A DNA stretch of 64,000 nt from Pseudomonadota bacterium (GTDB lineage Bacteria > Pseudomonadota > Alphaproteobacteria > Rhizobiales > Aestuariivirgaceae). Location of the stretch: positions 186,001 through 250,000 of the forward strand of contig JAIUNJ010000003.1 in NCBI GenBank assembly GCA_020161855.1, in the 5' to 3' direction. Positions 1 through 8,988 of the stretch are shown piece after piece. Position numbers and translations under genes: made by a program. How positions within the stretch are numbered: the first letter of the stretch is position 1; every line of letters begins with the position of its first letter. Under the pieces are notes generated by a model. It had not been told where the DNA came from and searched no databases. It saw nothing but the letters and a program-made list of their open reading frames with translations.

Positions 1-702
1 TCCATTGCCCGCACCGGCTTCCGCGTGAAGGGTGACAAGGCTTTCTCCTTCTGGGCCGATCGCTTCAAGGAGAAGGGTGTCACCTTCACGCCGCCTTCCG
101 ACAAGCTCGGCCGCGTGACGCTGGAGTTCGAGGATTTTGAAGGCCAGCGCCTCAGCCTCGTGCAGGATGAGAGCGCCACGCCCTTCGAACTCTGGGAGAA
201 GAGCACGGTTCCGGAAGAGCACCAGATTCATGGCCTGGGCCCGATCACGCTCAGCGTGCCGGAACTCGGCCGCACCGAGCTTGTGCTCACCCATGTCATG
301 GGCATGGAGAAGAAGCGCGAAGTGGGCAATGTCCACGTCTATGGCATGGATGCCAGTGGCCCTGTCGCTGAAGTCCACGTCATCGAGGACAAGAAGCTGA
401 ACCCGCACATGCTGGGTGCCGGCGGCGTCCATCACGTCGCCTTCAACATCCCGCTGGCGGACTACGATGCCTGGGCCCAGCGCCTGCGCGATCTCCGCGT
501 GCCCAATTCCGGGCCCGTGGACCGCTACTGGTTCAAGAGCCTCTACTTCCGCGAGCCCAATGGCATTCTCTTCGAGATCGCCACCGACGGCCCGGGCTTC
601 CATGCCGACGAACCCATGGAAAGCCTCGGCCAGACGCTCTCGCTGCCGCCCTTCCTCGAACCCCGCCGGGGCCAGATCGAGGCCGGCCTGAAGAAGCTGT
701 AA
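1..702 (+). CDS. Ring-cleaving dioxygenase (VOC superfamily), 5'-truncated by the window edge
   Basis: The reading frame is open from base 1, so the start lies upstream; the visible C-terminal 233 residues match the VOC/glyoxalase-fold ring-cleaving dioxygenases (MhqA/MhqO type). Seen: a late VOC module with the metal-ligand pattern GGVHHVAFNIP and the downstream FREPNGILFEIATDGPGF, where the Glu of LFEIA is the usual third metal ligand. Family members open hydroquinone or catechol-like rings, or act as related metal-dependent lyases. The substrate cannot be read from sequence. It converges on the TPP-enzyme gene, with a strong hairpin between the two stop codons. Confidence 0.8.
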   Translation, partial: SIARTGFRVKGDKAFSFWADRFKEKGVTFTPPSDKLGRVTLEFEDFEGQRLSLVQDESATPFELWEKSTVPEEHQIHGLGPITLSVPELGRTELVLTHVMGMEKKREVGNVHVYGMDASGPVAEVHVIEDKKLNPHMLGAGGVHHVAFNIPLADYDAWAQRLRDLRVPNSGPVDRYWFKSLYFREPNGILFEIATDGPGFHADEPMESLGQTLSLPPFLEPRRGQIEAGLKKL

Positions 703-713
703 TTGGTAACGGC

Positions 714-742
714 CCTCCCCTGCCGCACAATGGCGGGGGAGG
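714..742. terminator. Hairpin between convergent genes
   Basis: An 11-bp stem (one G-T wobble) with a 7-base loop starts 12 bases after the dioxygenase stop and ends 46 bases before the stop of the opposing gene. It has no long T run on either side, so its role as a bidirectional terminator is inferred from position and stability. Confidence 0.5.
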
Positions 743-787
743 ATCGCCGCAGGACAGGGGCGCCCTCAAGCGCCCGGCGTGGCTGCG

Positions 788-2443
788 CTAGCCCCTCACC
801 CTCGGCATCAGGATCATGTCCCAGGGACTCGGCATTTCCCCGCATTTCACCTGGATGAGCGCTGGTGCATTGGCCGCCAGCGCGTCTGCCAGCTTGCCTT
901 CGAGCTCCGCAGGTGTCGCCACCGCGCAACCCGCCACGCCGAAGGCCTCCGCCACTTTCACGAAATCCGGGCTCTTGAGATCCGCTGCGATCACGCGCCC
1001 GCCATAGCGCTCCTGCTGGATGCGCTTCACATTCCCGAACATCTGGTTGTCGAAGACCACGGCCACCAGTCCGATGCCGTGCTGCGCTGCCGTTGCCAGT
1101 TCGCCGATCTGGTACATGAAGCCGCCATCGCCCGCGACTGCAACGACCGGCTTGCCGGGATTGGCGAGCTTCACACCCAGCGCCGTGCCGTAGCCCCAGC
1201 CGAGATTGTCCTGATAGCCGGGTGAAATGAAGGTGCGGGGGCGATAGACCGGCAAGATCAGCCGGCTGGCAAAACCGATCTGTGTCACCTCGTCCACGAA
1301 GATTCCTTCACGCGGCAGGGCGCGGCGGATGGCCTCGAGATAGGCGCGCTGCGGTTCAAGCCTGCTGATCCGTTCGGCCAGCCAGGCGCGCTGCGATGCG
1401 AGATCGAAGGCACAGGCCTTCGCTGGTTGCCCAAGCCGCGCAAGTGCCGCGGCAAGCGCCGCTCCATGGTCGGCGGCATCGCCGGTCAGGGCCACGGCCG
1501 GAGCCGTGAAGCGGTCCGCCGCCTCGGCGTCGGCATCAATGCGGATGATCTTGACGTCCTTGTCGAGGCCCCATTGCTGCTCCTGAACGAACAGCCGCGT
1601 GCCAATGGCGATCACGAGATCAACCTCCGGCCAGAGACGATGCCCAACCGGCATGTTGATGGCGAGGGGATGTTCGGTCGAGATCACCCCGCGCCCGCGC
1701 CGGTAGGAAAGCACCGGCGCCTGCAGGAATTCGGCCAGCGCCTGGACTTCTGCCGAAGCATCGAGCGCGCCGCCGCCAACGATGATCATCGGCTTCCTCG
1801 CAGCCAGCGCCAGTTTCGCAGCCCTGTCCACGGCGTCCTGGTCGACGGGCGGACGGAGACGTTCGGCGCCCCGCGCCGGCATCTGCACCGCGCCCGGCGT
1901 GACCCATACATCCATGCCGCATTCCAGCACTGCCGGGCCGGGCCGGCCCGACATCGCCGCGGCCAGCGCGGCATTCACCAGTTGCGGCGCCGCCGCCGCG
2001 GATGTGATCCGGCGGGCGAATTTCGCGACATGGGCCGCCATGCCGATCTGGTCGCGGATTTCGTGCAGGTGCCCGTAGTTGCGGTTGATGTCCCGCTGCG
2101 GAATCTGCCCCATCAGGCCGAGGACCGGTGCACAGGTGCCCTCCGCCGTCAGCAGCGCGGCTGTCGTATTGAGAAAGCCCGGACCCGGCACTGCCGCAAA
2201 GGCCTGAGGCCTGCCCGTCGAGAGTGCAGCCCCCAGAGCCATATAGGCAGTCGCCTGCTCGTGCCGGGCGTGGACCAGGCGAAATCTGTTGCCGGCCTTG
2301 TAGGCCGCGTCGAAGAGCGGATCATTGTGCAGGCCCGGCACCGCGAAAAGCGTGTCGATGCCATTGAGCAGCAGGGTTGCAATGGTGGCTTCGGCAGCAT
2401 CCATGCGGACTGGCGCTGCGGCTGCCCCGGCGGCATGGGTCAT
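788..2443 (-). CDS. Thiamine pyrophosphate-dependent enzyme, acetolactate-synthase-like
   Basis: A 551-residue protein of the ALS/benzoylformate-decarboxylase family. Seen: an N-terminal PYR domain with the catalytic-Glu context HARHEQATAYMALG, a central domain, and a C-terminal PP domain with the TPP/Mg motif beginning GDGGFMYQ near residue 435 and closing at FDNQMFGN. The start at 2443 was chosen because GGAGGA lies 9 bases upstream. The frame is open further, to an ATG at 2677 that would sit close to a predicted transcription start, but the extra 78 residues look unlike this family. It lies downstream of and co-directional with the LacI gene, so it may be a target. The true substrate is unknown; generic ALS-like proteins like this are often decarboxylases or lyases in catabolic clusters. 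Confidence 0.8.
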   Translation of the reverse strand: MTHAAGAAAAPVRMDAAEATIATLLLNGIDTLFAVPGLHNDPLFDAAYKAGNRFRLVHARHEQATAYMALGAALSTGRPQAFAAVPGPGFLNTTAALLTAEGTCAPVLGLMGQIPQRDINRNYGHLHEIRDQIGMAAHVAKFARRITSAAAAPQLVNAALAAAMSGRPGPAVLECGMDVWVTPGAVQMPARGAERLRPPVDQDAVDRAAKLALAARKPMIIVGGGALDASAEVQALAEFLQAPVLSYRRGRGVISTEHPLAINMPVGHRLWPEVDLVIAIGTRLFVQEQQWGLDKDVKIIRIDADAEAADRFTAPAVALTGDAADHGAALAAALARLGQPAKACAFDLASQRAWLAERISRLEPQRAYLEAIRRALPREGIFVDEVTQIGFASRLILPVYRPRTFISPGYQDNLGWGYGTALGVKLANPGKPVVAVAGDGGFMYQIGELATAAQHGIGLVAVVFDNQMFGNVKRIQQERYGGRVIAADLKSPDFVKVAEAFGVAGCAVATPAELEGKLADALAANAPALIQVKCGEMPSPWDMILMPRVRG

Positions 2444-2682
2444 CGCGTCATTTCCTCCGCCTGCACACGCAGGCTGGGCGGACGGGCAGGTTTCCGGCCG
2501 GCCATTGAGGCAGCCTAGGCCTTTCGGGCCGGTGCGGCCAAGCCCAATCCTGTGCGGCGCGCCAGGCCCCGTTCGTTCCACAAGCGACCGCAGGAACAGG
2601 AACACCCGGGAAAACAACGGCACGGACATCAGCGCCCGTAAAACTCCAGATCCAGCCATCATGCCTCCATTCATCATGGGGC

Positions 2683-2711
2683 AATTTATCCATTTATAGG
2701 ACTTTTGTCAA
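2683..2711 (-). promoter_or_regulatory. Candidate sigma-70 promoter for the TPP-enzyme gene
   Basis: On the minus strand TTGACA (2711-2706) is followed after 17 bases by TAAATT (2688-2683). Transcription would begin near 2676 and leave a leader of about 230 bases before the preferred start codon. I see no known riboswitch pattern in 2444-2741, the 298-base gap between the LacI stop and this gene. Confidence 0.4.
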
Positions 2712-2741
2712 GAAGTTTTTTCTTATCGTAGGTTCGAGATG

Positions 2742-3767
2742 TTACGGCAGGTTGTCGCGCATGAAGATATCGATGCGGATGCGCTCCTGCGCCTCGACCA
2801 GTGGCGTATTGTCGGCCTTGGCGATCAGCACGCGCACCGCCGAGCGCACTTCGTGGCCCGCATCCTGGTTGATGATGGCGTCGATGGTGCCGCGGATCAG
2901 GGCCCGGCGCGAACCTTCCGTTACCTCATGGGCGATGAAGACCACGTCCTTGGCCCGCTCCGATGACTCGAGCCCGGCAACGATGCCCTTGGTGCCGCCA
3001 CCCACGTTGTAGATGCCGATCACATCGGGATGTTCCTTGACGAGCTGCCTCGTCAGGTCCTCGCTCCGCCCCACGTCGTCGCGCGATTCCCGCACCGGCA
3101 GGATCTCGAATTGCGGGAACTCATGGGCCATGACCTGCTCGAAGCCGAACTGCCGCTCGATATGGTCGCGCAGCGAAAGCGAGCCGGCGAAGAGCCCGAT
3201 CTTGCCCTTGCGCCCGCCGAGGAAGCGGCCGAGGAGGCCCGCCGCCGTCCGCCCCGCCGAGGAATTGTCGATGCCCGCAAAATGCGTGCGCTTCGAGCCC
3301 GGCACGTCGGAAACGAGCGTCACGACCGTGATGCCGCGCGCCACCAGCGCATTGATCGCCTCGCGCACCGCCGGATGGTCGAGGGCGACAACGGCCACGC
3401 CATCCACATCCTCGCCCATGTCGTCGAGCACCTGTGCCAGCAGCGGCCCGTCGAAAACGTCGACCTTCTTGACCAGGATGGTCACGCGCTCCGCCGCCAT
3501 GCGCCGGGCAGCGGCTTCCACCTCTGCGGCAATCGACTGCATGAACTCGCCCGCCGTGGTCGGCAGGATGAACCAGAAGCGGTATTCCCGGCCACGCGCC
3601 AGCCGCGCCGCGATGCGGTCGGGCTGGTAGTTCAGTTCCCGGATGGCGGTCTCGACCTTCTCGATCGTCTGGGCCTTCACGCCCGGACGGTGATTGAGCA
3701 CCCGGTCGATGGTGGCAACGCTCACGCCGGCGCGCCGGGCCACATCCTGGATCGTAATCTTTGTCAT
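2742..3767 (-). CDS. LacI-family transcriptional regulator
   Basis: 341 residues, the normal family length. The N-terminal helix-turn-helix is at residues 3-22 (ITIQDVARRAGVSVATIDRV), followed by a hinge helix (PDRIAARLARG) and a periplasmic-binding-protein-like ligand domain. Several residues (EFMQSIAAEVEAAARRM, and IYNVGGGTKGI near the end) resemble sugar-binding LacI members. It starts 63 bases from the divergent hyuA start and is followed on its own strand by the TPP enzyme, so the likely regulon is hyuAB plus that enzyme. I see no perfect palindromic operator in the 63-base divergent gap. Confidence 0.88.
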   Translation of the reverse strand: MTKITIQDVARRAGVSVATIDRVLNHRPGVKAQTIEKVETAIRELNYQPDRIAARLARGREYRFWFILPTTAGEFMQSIAAEVEAAARRMAAERVTILVKKVDVFDGPLLAQVLDDMGEDVDGVAVVALDHPAVREAINALVARGITVVTLVSDVPGSKRTHFAGIDNSSAGRTAAGLLGRFLGGRKGKIGLFAGSLSLRDHIERQFGFEQVMAHEFPQFEILPVRESRDDVGRSEDLTRQLVKEHPDVIGIYNVGGGTKGIVAGLESSERAKDVVFIAHEVTEGSRRALIRGTIDAIINQDAGHEVRSAVRVLIAKADNTPLVEAQERIRIDIFMRDNLP

Positions 3768-3830
3768 GGCAGCTTTGAAGCGGAGCCCGCAGGCCTTGTC
3801 AAACGCCAGAGGTTGCGGCAATCGCAGTCC

Positions 3831-5909
3831 ATGGCCGAACCTCTCAAGCTCGCCGCCGACATTGGCGGCACCTTCACCGACATCGTTCTCGAACAGGGCA
3901 GCAAACGCTGGAGCGGCAAGCTGCTCACCACCACGCAGGCCCCCGAAATCGCCGTGCTGGAGGGGGCCGCGAGCCTCATCGCCGAGGCGGGTTTCAAGCC
4001 GAAGGATGTTGATGTCTTCATTCACGGAACGACACTTGCCACCAACGCGCTGATCGAGCGCAAGGGTGCCGTCACCGCCTTCATAACCACCGAAGGCTTC
4101 CGCGACGTGATCGAGCAGGGTTACGAGAAGCGTTTCGACCACTATGATCTCAACATCGACCGGGCAACCCCGCTGGTGCCCCGCCACCTGCGCCTCACCG
4201 TGCAGGAGCGGCTTGCCGCCAATGGCGACGTGCTGATCCCGCTCAACGAGCATCACATCGCGGGCCTCGCCGAAACGATCCGCCGCGAGAATGCCGGCGC
4301 CGTCGCCATCGGCTTCCTCCATGCCTATGCCCATGACGCCCACGAGAAGCGCGTGCGCGATCTCCTGCAGCCCCTGCTGCCGGAAGGCGTCACCATCTGC
4401 ATTTCCAGCGAGGTCGCGCCGGAAATCCGTGAATACGAGCGCTTCTCGACGACCGTTGCCAACGCCTATGTGCGCCCGCTGATGGCAGGCTATCTCGAAC
4501 GCCTGCAGGTGGGGCTCGAACAGATGGGCCTCAACGCACCGCTCTACCTGATGATGTCGGGTGGTGGCCTGACCACGCTTGAGACGGCGGCCCGCTTCCC
4601 CATCCGCCTTGTCGAGTCGGGCCCCGCGGGCGGCGCCATCCTCGCCAGCCGCATTGCCCAGCAGTGCAAGCTGCCGGAAGTCCTCTCCTTCGACATGGGC
4701 GGCACCACCGCCAAGATCTGCCTGCTCTCCCATGGCGAGCCGGAACGCGCCCACCGCTTCGAGATCGCCCGCGCCTACCGCGACATGAAGGGCTCGGGCA
4801 TTCCCGTCCGCATTCCCGTGATCGAGATGGTGGAAATCGGCGCCGGCGGCGGCTCCATCGCCCGCGTCGACAAGCTGGGCCGCCTCACCGTCGGGCCGGA
4901 CAGCGCCGGATCGACGCCGGGCCCCGTGGCCTATGGCCGGGGCGGCACCATGCCCACCGTCACTGACGCCAACATCAATCTCGGCAAGATCGAACCCAGC
5001 TTCTTTGCCGGCGGCAAGATCCCGCTGCGCGAGGACGACTGCGCGGCAGCGCTGGCCCGCGTCATCGGCGAACCATTGAAGCTCGAAGGGCAATGGGCGG
5101 CGGCAGGTGTTGCCGAAATCGTCGAGGAGAACATGGCCAACGCCGCCCGCGTCCACGCCATCGAGCGCGGCAAGGACATCGCCGGCTGCACCATGATCGC
5201 CTTTGGCGGCGGCGCGCCGCTCCATGCCTGCCGCCTCGCCGAGAAAGTGGGGATCAGCCACATCATCGTGCCGAAGGGCGCTGGCGTCGGCTCGGCCATC
5301 GGCTTCCTGCAGGCCCCCATCGCCTATGAAATCACCAAGAGCGCCATCGTCTCGCTCGATGACTTTGACGCAACCCGCGTCAATGCCCTCATCAGCCAGA
5401 TGATCCATGACGCCACGGCCGTGGTGAAGCGCGCCCTCGGCAAGGCCAAGCCGCAGGTGCGGATCGTCGCGGACGGCCGCTATGTGGGCCAGGGCCACGA
5501 AATCCAGATCGCCATTCCGGGGCGCACCCTCACCGCCAGGGATGGCAAGGTGCTGAAGGCCGCCTTCGAGAAGGCCTATGAAACGGTCTATAATCTCACC
5601 ATTCCGGGCCAGCAGGCCGAGATCACCACCTGGAGCGTCACGGTGTCGTCGACCGTCAGGGCGCCGGCGCCTGCGAAGCGCGCCGGAAAGCGCAAAGGCC
5701 CGGCCCCCCTGCATGTGCGCAAGGTGCATGATGCAGGCGCAGGCAAGGCCCTGCCCACCCCCGTCTACTGGCGCTTCGACCTGCCGCCCGGCACCACCCT
5801 CAAGGGCCCGGCCATCATCGCCGAGCACGAAACCTCAACCATCGTCACGCCGCGCTTCTCGGTCACCATCGACAGCGTCGGCTACATCCACTTGGAGCGC
5901 CAGTCATGA
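3831..5909 (+). CDS. hyuA: Hydantoinase/oxoprolinase subunit A
   Basis: 692 residues. Seen: the ASKHA phosphate-binding motif DIGGTFTDIV at the N-terminus, GTTLATNALIERKGA, FDMGGTTAKICL in the middle and FGGGAPLHACRLAEKVG towards the end, in the order expected for HyuA/N-methylhydantoinase A. The family hydrolyses cyclic amides such as 5-oxoproline or N-methylhydantoin with ATP. Related complexes carboxylate ketones, so the substrate is open. The start codon has no clear Shine-Dalgarno but matches the family N-terminus. It overlaps hyuB by ATGA, indicating coupled translation of the two subunits. Confidence 0.9.
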   Translation: MAEPLKLAADIGGTFTDIVLEQGSKRWSGKLLTTTQAPEIAVLEGAASLIAEAGFKPKDVDVFIHGTTLATNALIERKGAVTAFITTEGFRDVIEQGYEKRFDHYDLNIDRATPLVPRHLRLTVQERLAANGDVLIPLNEHHIAGLAETIRRENAGAVAIGFLHAYAHDAHEKRVRDLLQPLLPEGVTICISSEVAPEIREYERFSTTVANAYVRPLMAGYLERLQVGLEQMGLNAPLYLMMSGGGLTTLETAARFPIRLVESGPAGGAILASRIAQQCKLPEVLSFDMGGTTAKICLLSHGEPERAHRFEIARAYRDMKGSGIPVRIPVIEMVEIGAGGGSIARVDKLGRLTVGPDSAGSTPGPVAYGRGGTMPTVTDANINLGKIEPSFFAGGKIPLREDDCAAALARVIGEPLKLEGQWAAAGVAEIVEENMANAARVHAIERGKDIAGCTMIAFGGGAPLHACRLAEKVGISHIIVPKGAGVGSAIGFLQAPIAYEITKSAIVSLDDFDATRVNALISQMIHDATAVVKRALGKAKPQVRIVADGRYVGQGHEIQIAIPGRTLTARDGKVLKAAFEKAYETVYNLTIPGQQAEITTWSVTVSSTVRAPAPAKRAGKRKGPAPLHVRKVHDAGAGKALPTPVYWRFDLPPGTTLKGPAIIAEHETSTIVTPRFSVTIDSVGYIHLERQS

Positions 5910-7573
5910 GCAAGAACGCGCGCAAGGCCAACGGCGCGGGCGCGGCCAAAAGCGCCCTCGAAGCCATCCGCACCCAGGTGATGTGGAACCGCCTCATCGC
6001 CGTGGTCGAGGAACAGGCGCAGTCGCTGCTGCGCACCGCCTTCGGCACCATCACCCGCGAGGCGGGCGACCTCTCGGCCGGTGTCTACGACACCAAGGGC
6101 CGCATGATCGCCCAGGCCATGACGGGAACGCCGGGCCATGTGAACACCATGGCGACGGCGGTCGAACATTTCTTCGGCAAGTATCCGCCTTCCTCCATGA
6201 AGCCGGGCGATGTCTACATCACCAACGACCCCTGGCTCGGCACCGGCCATCTCTTCGACTACGTGATGATGACGCCGGTTTTCCTCAAGGGAAAGCTCAT
6301 CGCCTTCTTCGCCTCCACCTGCCACGTGATCGACGTGGGCGGCGTGGGCATGACCGCCAAGGCCAATTCCTCCTATGAGGAAGGAACGCTGATCCCGCAC
6401 CTGATGATCCGCAAGGGCGGCGTCATCAACGAGGAACTGATGGCGGTGATCCTCGCCAACTCCCGCTCGCCCATTGAGGTGCGCGGCGACATCCTCTCGC
6501 TGGTCAGCGCCAACGACACCGGCGCGCGCCGCCTCGTGTCGATGATGGAGGAATTCGGCCTCGCCTCGCTGCAGCCGCTCGCCGAGCACATTCTCTCCGC
6601 CTCGGAGCGCGGCGCCCGCGAGGCCATCAAGGAACTGCCGCAGGGCGAATGGGACTATGAGATGACGATCGACGGCTATGAGCGCGAGCTGACGCTGCGC
6701 TGCAAGCTGACAATCCGCAACGGCAAGGTGACGATCGACTATTCCGGCTCATCGCCCGCCTCGCTCTATGGCATCAACAGCCCGCGCACCTACACGCTCG
6801 CCTATTCCGTCTTCGGCCTCAAGGCGGTGATCGCGCCGCATGTGCCCAACAACATCGGCTCGCTTTCGGTCTTCGACATGATCACCGAGCCTGGCACGGT
6901 CATCGATCCCGTTCGGCCCTCGCCGGTCACGGCGCGGCATGTGGTGGGCCAGATGCTCGCCGACTGCGTCTTCGGTTGCCTCGCCCAGGCCCTGCCCGGC
7001 CGCGTCCAGGCAGAAAGTGCAGGGCCAATCTGGATCCTCTCGCTTTACTCCGCACACGGACGGGTTTCCGCCGAACAGACCCGGGATGCAACGCCCTTCA
7101 GCGTCATCGCCATCGGCCTGGGCGGCATGGGCGCGCGGCCCAACAAGGACGGCCTCAACACCATGGCCTTCCCCAGCGGCGTGGGCGGCATCCCGGTGGA
7201 GATCACCGAGGGCCAGTGCCCGCTCTGGTTCCGCGAGAAGCAGTATCTGCCGGGTTCAGGCGGGGCCGGCACCTATCGCGGCGGCCTCGGCCAGCGCATC
7301 CACATCGAGAACCGCGAGGATGCGCCTTTCGCCATCTCGGCCGCCACCTTCGACCGCATCTACAACGCCGCCAGGGGCCGCGAAGGCGGCGCAGCGGGGC
7401 GCAAGGGCAAGGCCCGGCTCGGCAGCGGCGAGGCCCTGCCGGACAAGGGCGTGCATATCGTGCCCAAAGGCGATGCGCTGGTGGTGGAGCTTCCGGGCGG
7501 CGGCGGCTTCGGCGATCCGGCCAAGCGCGATCCGGCCATGATCGCCGACGACGAACGGGCCGGTCTGGTCTAG
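5906..7573 (+). CDS. hyuB: Hydantoinase/oxoprolinase subunit B
   Basis: 555 residues, the usual HyuB length. Typical segments are visible: FGTITREAGDLSAGVYD and MTGTPGHVNTMA near the start, TNDPWLGTGHLFDYVMMTPVF, STCHVIDVGGVGM, and the Gly-rich C-terminus LPGGGGFGDPAKRDP. It pairs with HyuA to form the ATP-dependent amidohydrolase complex in the cytoplasm. Its ATG overlaps the hyuA stop. It is the last gene of the two-gene unit, and a toxin-antitoxin pair with its own operator begins 63 bases after its stop. Confidence 0.9.
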   Translation: MSKNARKANGAGAAKSALEAIRTQVMWNRLIAVVEEQAQSLLRTAFGTITREAGDLSAGVYDTKGRMIAQAMTGTPGHVNTMATAVEHFFGKYPPSSMKPGDVYITNDPWLGTGHLFDYVMMTPVFLKGKLIAFFASTCHVIDVGGVGMTAKANSSYEEGTLIPHLMIRKGGVINEELMAVILANSRSPIEVRGDILSLVSANDTGARRLVSMMEEFGLASLQPLAEHILSASERGAREAIKELPQGEWDYEMTIDGYERELTLRCKLTIRNGKVTIDYSGSSPASLYGINSPRTYTLAYSVFGLKAVIAPHVPNNIGSLSVFDMITEPGTVIDPVRPSPVTARHVVGQMLADCVFGCLAQALPGRVQAESAGPIWILSLYSAHGRVSAEQTRDATPFSVIAIGLGGMGARPNKDGLNTMAFPSGVGGIPVEITEGQCPLWFREKQYLPGSGGAGTYRGGLGQRIHIENREDAPFAISAATFDRIYNAARGREGGAAGRKGKARLGSGEALPDKGVHIVPKGDALVVELPGGGGFGDPAKRDPAMIADDERAGLV

Positions 7574-7592
7574 CCCGCCGGACAAGCCAGAC

Positions 7593-7609
7593 ATAACGTA
7601 TTGCGTTAT
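7593..7609. promoter_or_regulatory. Inverted repeat, probable HigA operator
   Basis: A perfect 6-bp inverted repeat ATAACG-N5-CGTTAT lies 27 bases upstream of the toxin start, with a weaker related element (GTGACGCGTTAC) at 7615-7626. Antitoxins of the HigA type usually repress their own operon through such palindromes; binding here is inferred. Confidence 0.5.
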
Positions 7610-7636
7610 ATGACGTGACGCGTTACAAGACGTGCC

Positions 7637-7918
7637 ATGATCCGCAGCTTCGCCAGCAAGGAGACGGAGCGCGTCTGGCGTGAAGAATGGTCGCGGCGCC
7701 TGCCCGCCGACGTGCAGCGCATCGGCCTCCGGAAGCTGCAGATCATCAATGCCGTTTCGGATGTGAGCGAATTGAGAGTGCCGCCCGGCAATCAGCTCGA
7801 AGCACTGAAAGGCGACAGGAAAGGCCAATGGTCCATCCGCATCAATGGCCAGTGGCGTATCTGCTTTCGATGGGTGAATGGCCATGCTGAAGACGTTGAA
7901 ATCTGCGACTACCACTAG
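7637..7918 (+). CDS. higB: Type II toxin, HigB/RelE-like
   Basis: 93 residues matching the HigB-like killer-protein family: [14 protein letters not shown] at the start, [44 protein letters not shown] and a terminal VEICDYH. These are ribosome-dependent mRNA endonucleases that slow growth when the antitoxin is lost. The toxin gene comes first and overlaps the antitoxin gene by 41 bases, the arrangement typical of higBA. Confidence 0.92.
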   Translation: MIRSFASKETERVWREEWSRRLPADVQRIGLRKLQIINAVSDVSELRVPPGNQLEALKGDRKGQWSIRINGQWRICFRWVNGHAEDVEICDYH

Positions 7919-8213
7919 GCAGCCCGCCGCCATCCCGGTGGCCACCGCTGGCGAGATTCTGCTGGAAGAGTTCCTGAAGCCCATGGGCCTCTCGCAGAAT
8001 GCGCTGGCCCGCGCAATCGGCGTGCCGCCGCGGCGGATCAACGAAATCGTTCTCGGCAAACGCACGGTGACCGCAGACACCGACCTGCGGCTGGCGCGCT
8101 ACTTCGGAATGAGCGATGGCTTCTTTCTCCGGCTGCAGATGGACCATGACCTGCGCATGCAGCGCCGCGCCCTTGAGAAGAAGCTTCTCGCCATCAAGCC
8201 GCGGGCAGCCTGA
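7878..8213 (+). CDS. higA: Antitoxin HigA, XRE-type DNA-binding protein
   Basis: 111 residues with the HigA signature [24 protein letters not shown] followed by the recognition segment [14 protein letters not shown]. It neutralises HigB and represses the operon. The start inside higB (7878, or 7884) is not settled; both ATGs precede a poorly conserved tail of about 20 residues before the HTH domain. Confidence 0.9.
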   Translation: MAMLKTLKSATTTRQPAAIPVATAGEILLEEFLKPMGLSQNALARAIGVPPRRINEIVLGKRTVTADTDLRLARYFGMSDGFFLRLQMDHDLRMQRRALEKKLLAIKPRAA

Positions 8214-8249
8214 TGCCGCGACTGGTCAACGCCGAACGGGGCCGCTGAC

Positions 8250-8666
8250 ATGTGGAGCAGCTTCGCCCTCGTGCTTGCGGCCTTCCTCATCTTCTTCCCG
8301 GCGCTGTGGTGCACCATCGTGCTGTTCCTGAGCTGGGCCGGCGGATGGCACGCCCTCGCGCGGCATTTCGCGGCGGGCAACCGGCCCGTTACCGGCACAC
8401 GCCATGGCCATGTCACCGGCATGGTGGGCTGGGTGTCCTACCGCTTCGTGCTGACGGTGCACAGGAATGACGAAGGTTTCTTCCTCGACATCAACCCCTT
8501 CTTCCGCATCGGCCACCCGCGGCTGTTCATTCCGTGGAGCGCGGTGAAGGATCGCAAGCCGTTCTCAATGCCGTTCTGGAGCGCGACGACGCTGACGATT
8601 GGGGAGCCGGTTATTGCGAAGGTAACGCTAGCTTCGCACTTATGTGCAGCTAAAATCAGCTGCTAA
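8250..8666 (+). CDS. Small membrane protein, 3' end probably lost to an insertion
   Basis: The first 20 residues form a transmembrane helix (FALVLAAFLIFFPALWCTIV), followed by a soluble domain with conserved-looking HPRLFIPWSAV. The family is not recognised beyond a hypothetical protein. Base composition changes abruptly near 8630: the upstream part is GC-rich like the neighbours, while the last 10-15 codons (ending in KISC) run into AT-rich DNA. I infer that the native C-terminus was replaced by foreign sequence. The N-terminal part is convincing; function is unknown. Confidence 0.55.
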   Translation: MWSSFALVLAAFLIFFPALWCTIVLFLSWAGGWHALARHFAAGNRPVTGTRHGHVTGMVGWVSYRFVLTVHRNDEGFFLDINPFFRIGHPRLFIPWSAVKDRKPFSMPFWSATTLTIGEPVIAKVTLASHLCAAKISC

Positions 8667-8980
8667 CTGCTGACGATCAGGTCAAAGTCGACTCTGTTTC
8701 TCCACGGGTTCAAATTACCGAACCATCGCAACTCGGAATACTCCACGAGCTTTTACATAACAGAAGCATAAATCTTGATACGCAGGCAATTACGCTAAAA
8801 TTTCCCGAGGCAATCTGGTGCTCAGAATCTGCAAATCCGATTAACGTGGCGCTGGCCTTTAGTCGGCCTGGCGAAACTCATTATTCTCGGAAGGATAGGC
8901 GCTTAGCACTTGACAGATTTATAAAGCAACAGTCGAATCCGATAGCAATTAAATTTAGAATCACACAGGATAGTTCATAA
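8654..8980 (+). pseudogene. Start-less ORF fragment in the AT-rich insert
   Basis: An open frame of about 108 codons runs from just after a TAA at 8651 to a TAA at 8978 with no ATG, GTG or TTG in a usable position. The encoded text is protein-like (LGILHELLHNRSINLD, IKFRITQDSS) and ends 8 bases before the ATPase start. It is best read as the 3' remnant of a gene whose 5' end was lost when the insert joined its present neighbours. No family recognised. Confidence 0.4.
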
Positions 8981-8988
8981 AATTATTT

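Noticed and set aside
2444-2677. 78-residue N-terminal extension of the TPP enzyme
   Set aside because: The open frame reflects high GC. The inner ATG has a good Shine-Dalgarno and matches the family N-terminus.
3030-3830. N-terminal extension of HyuA into the LacI gene
   Set aside because: The extension is antisense to the LacI coding region; HyuA homologues begin at the ATKL-like segment at 3831.
8700-8740. tRNA-like T-arm at the insert boundary (GGTTCAAAT)
   Set aside because: Flanking bases do not form the T stem and no other tRNA arms are present.
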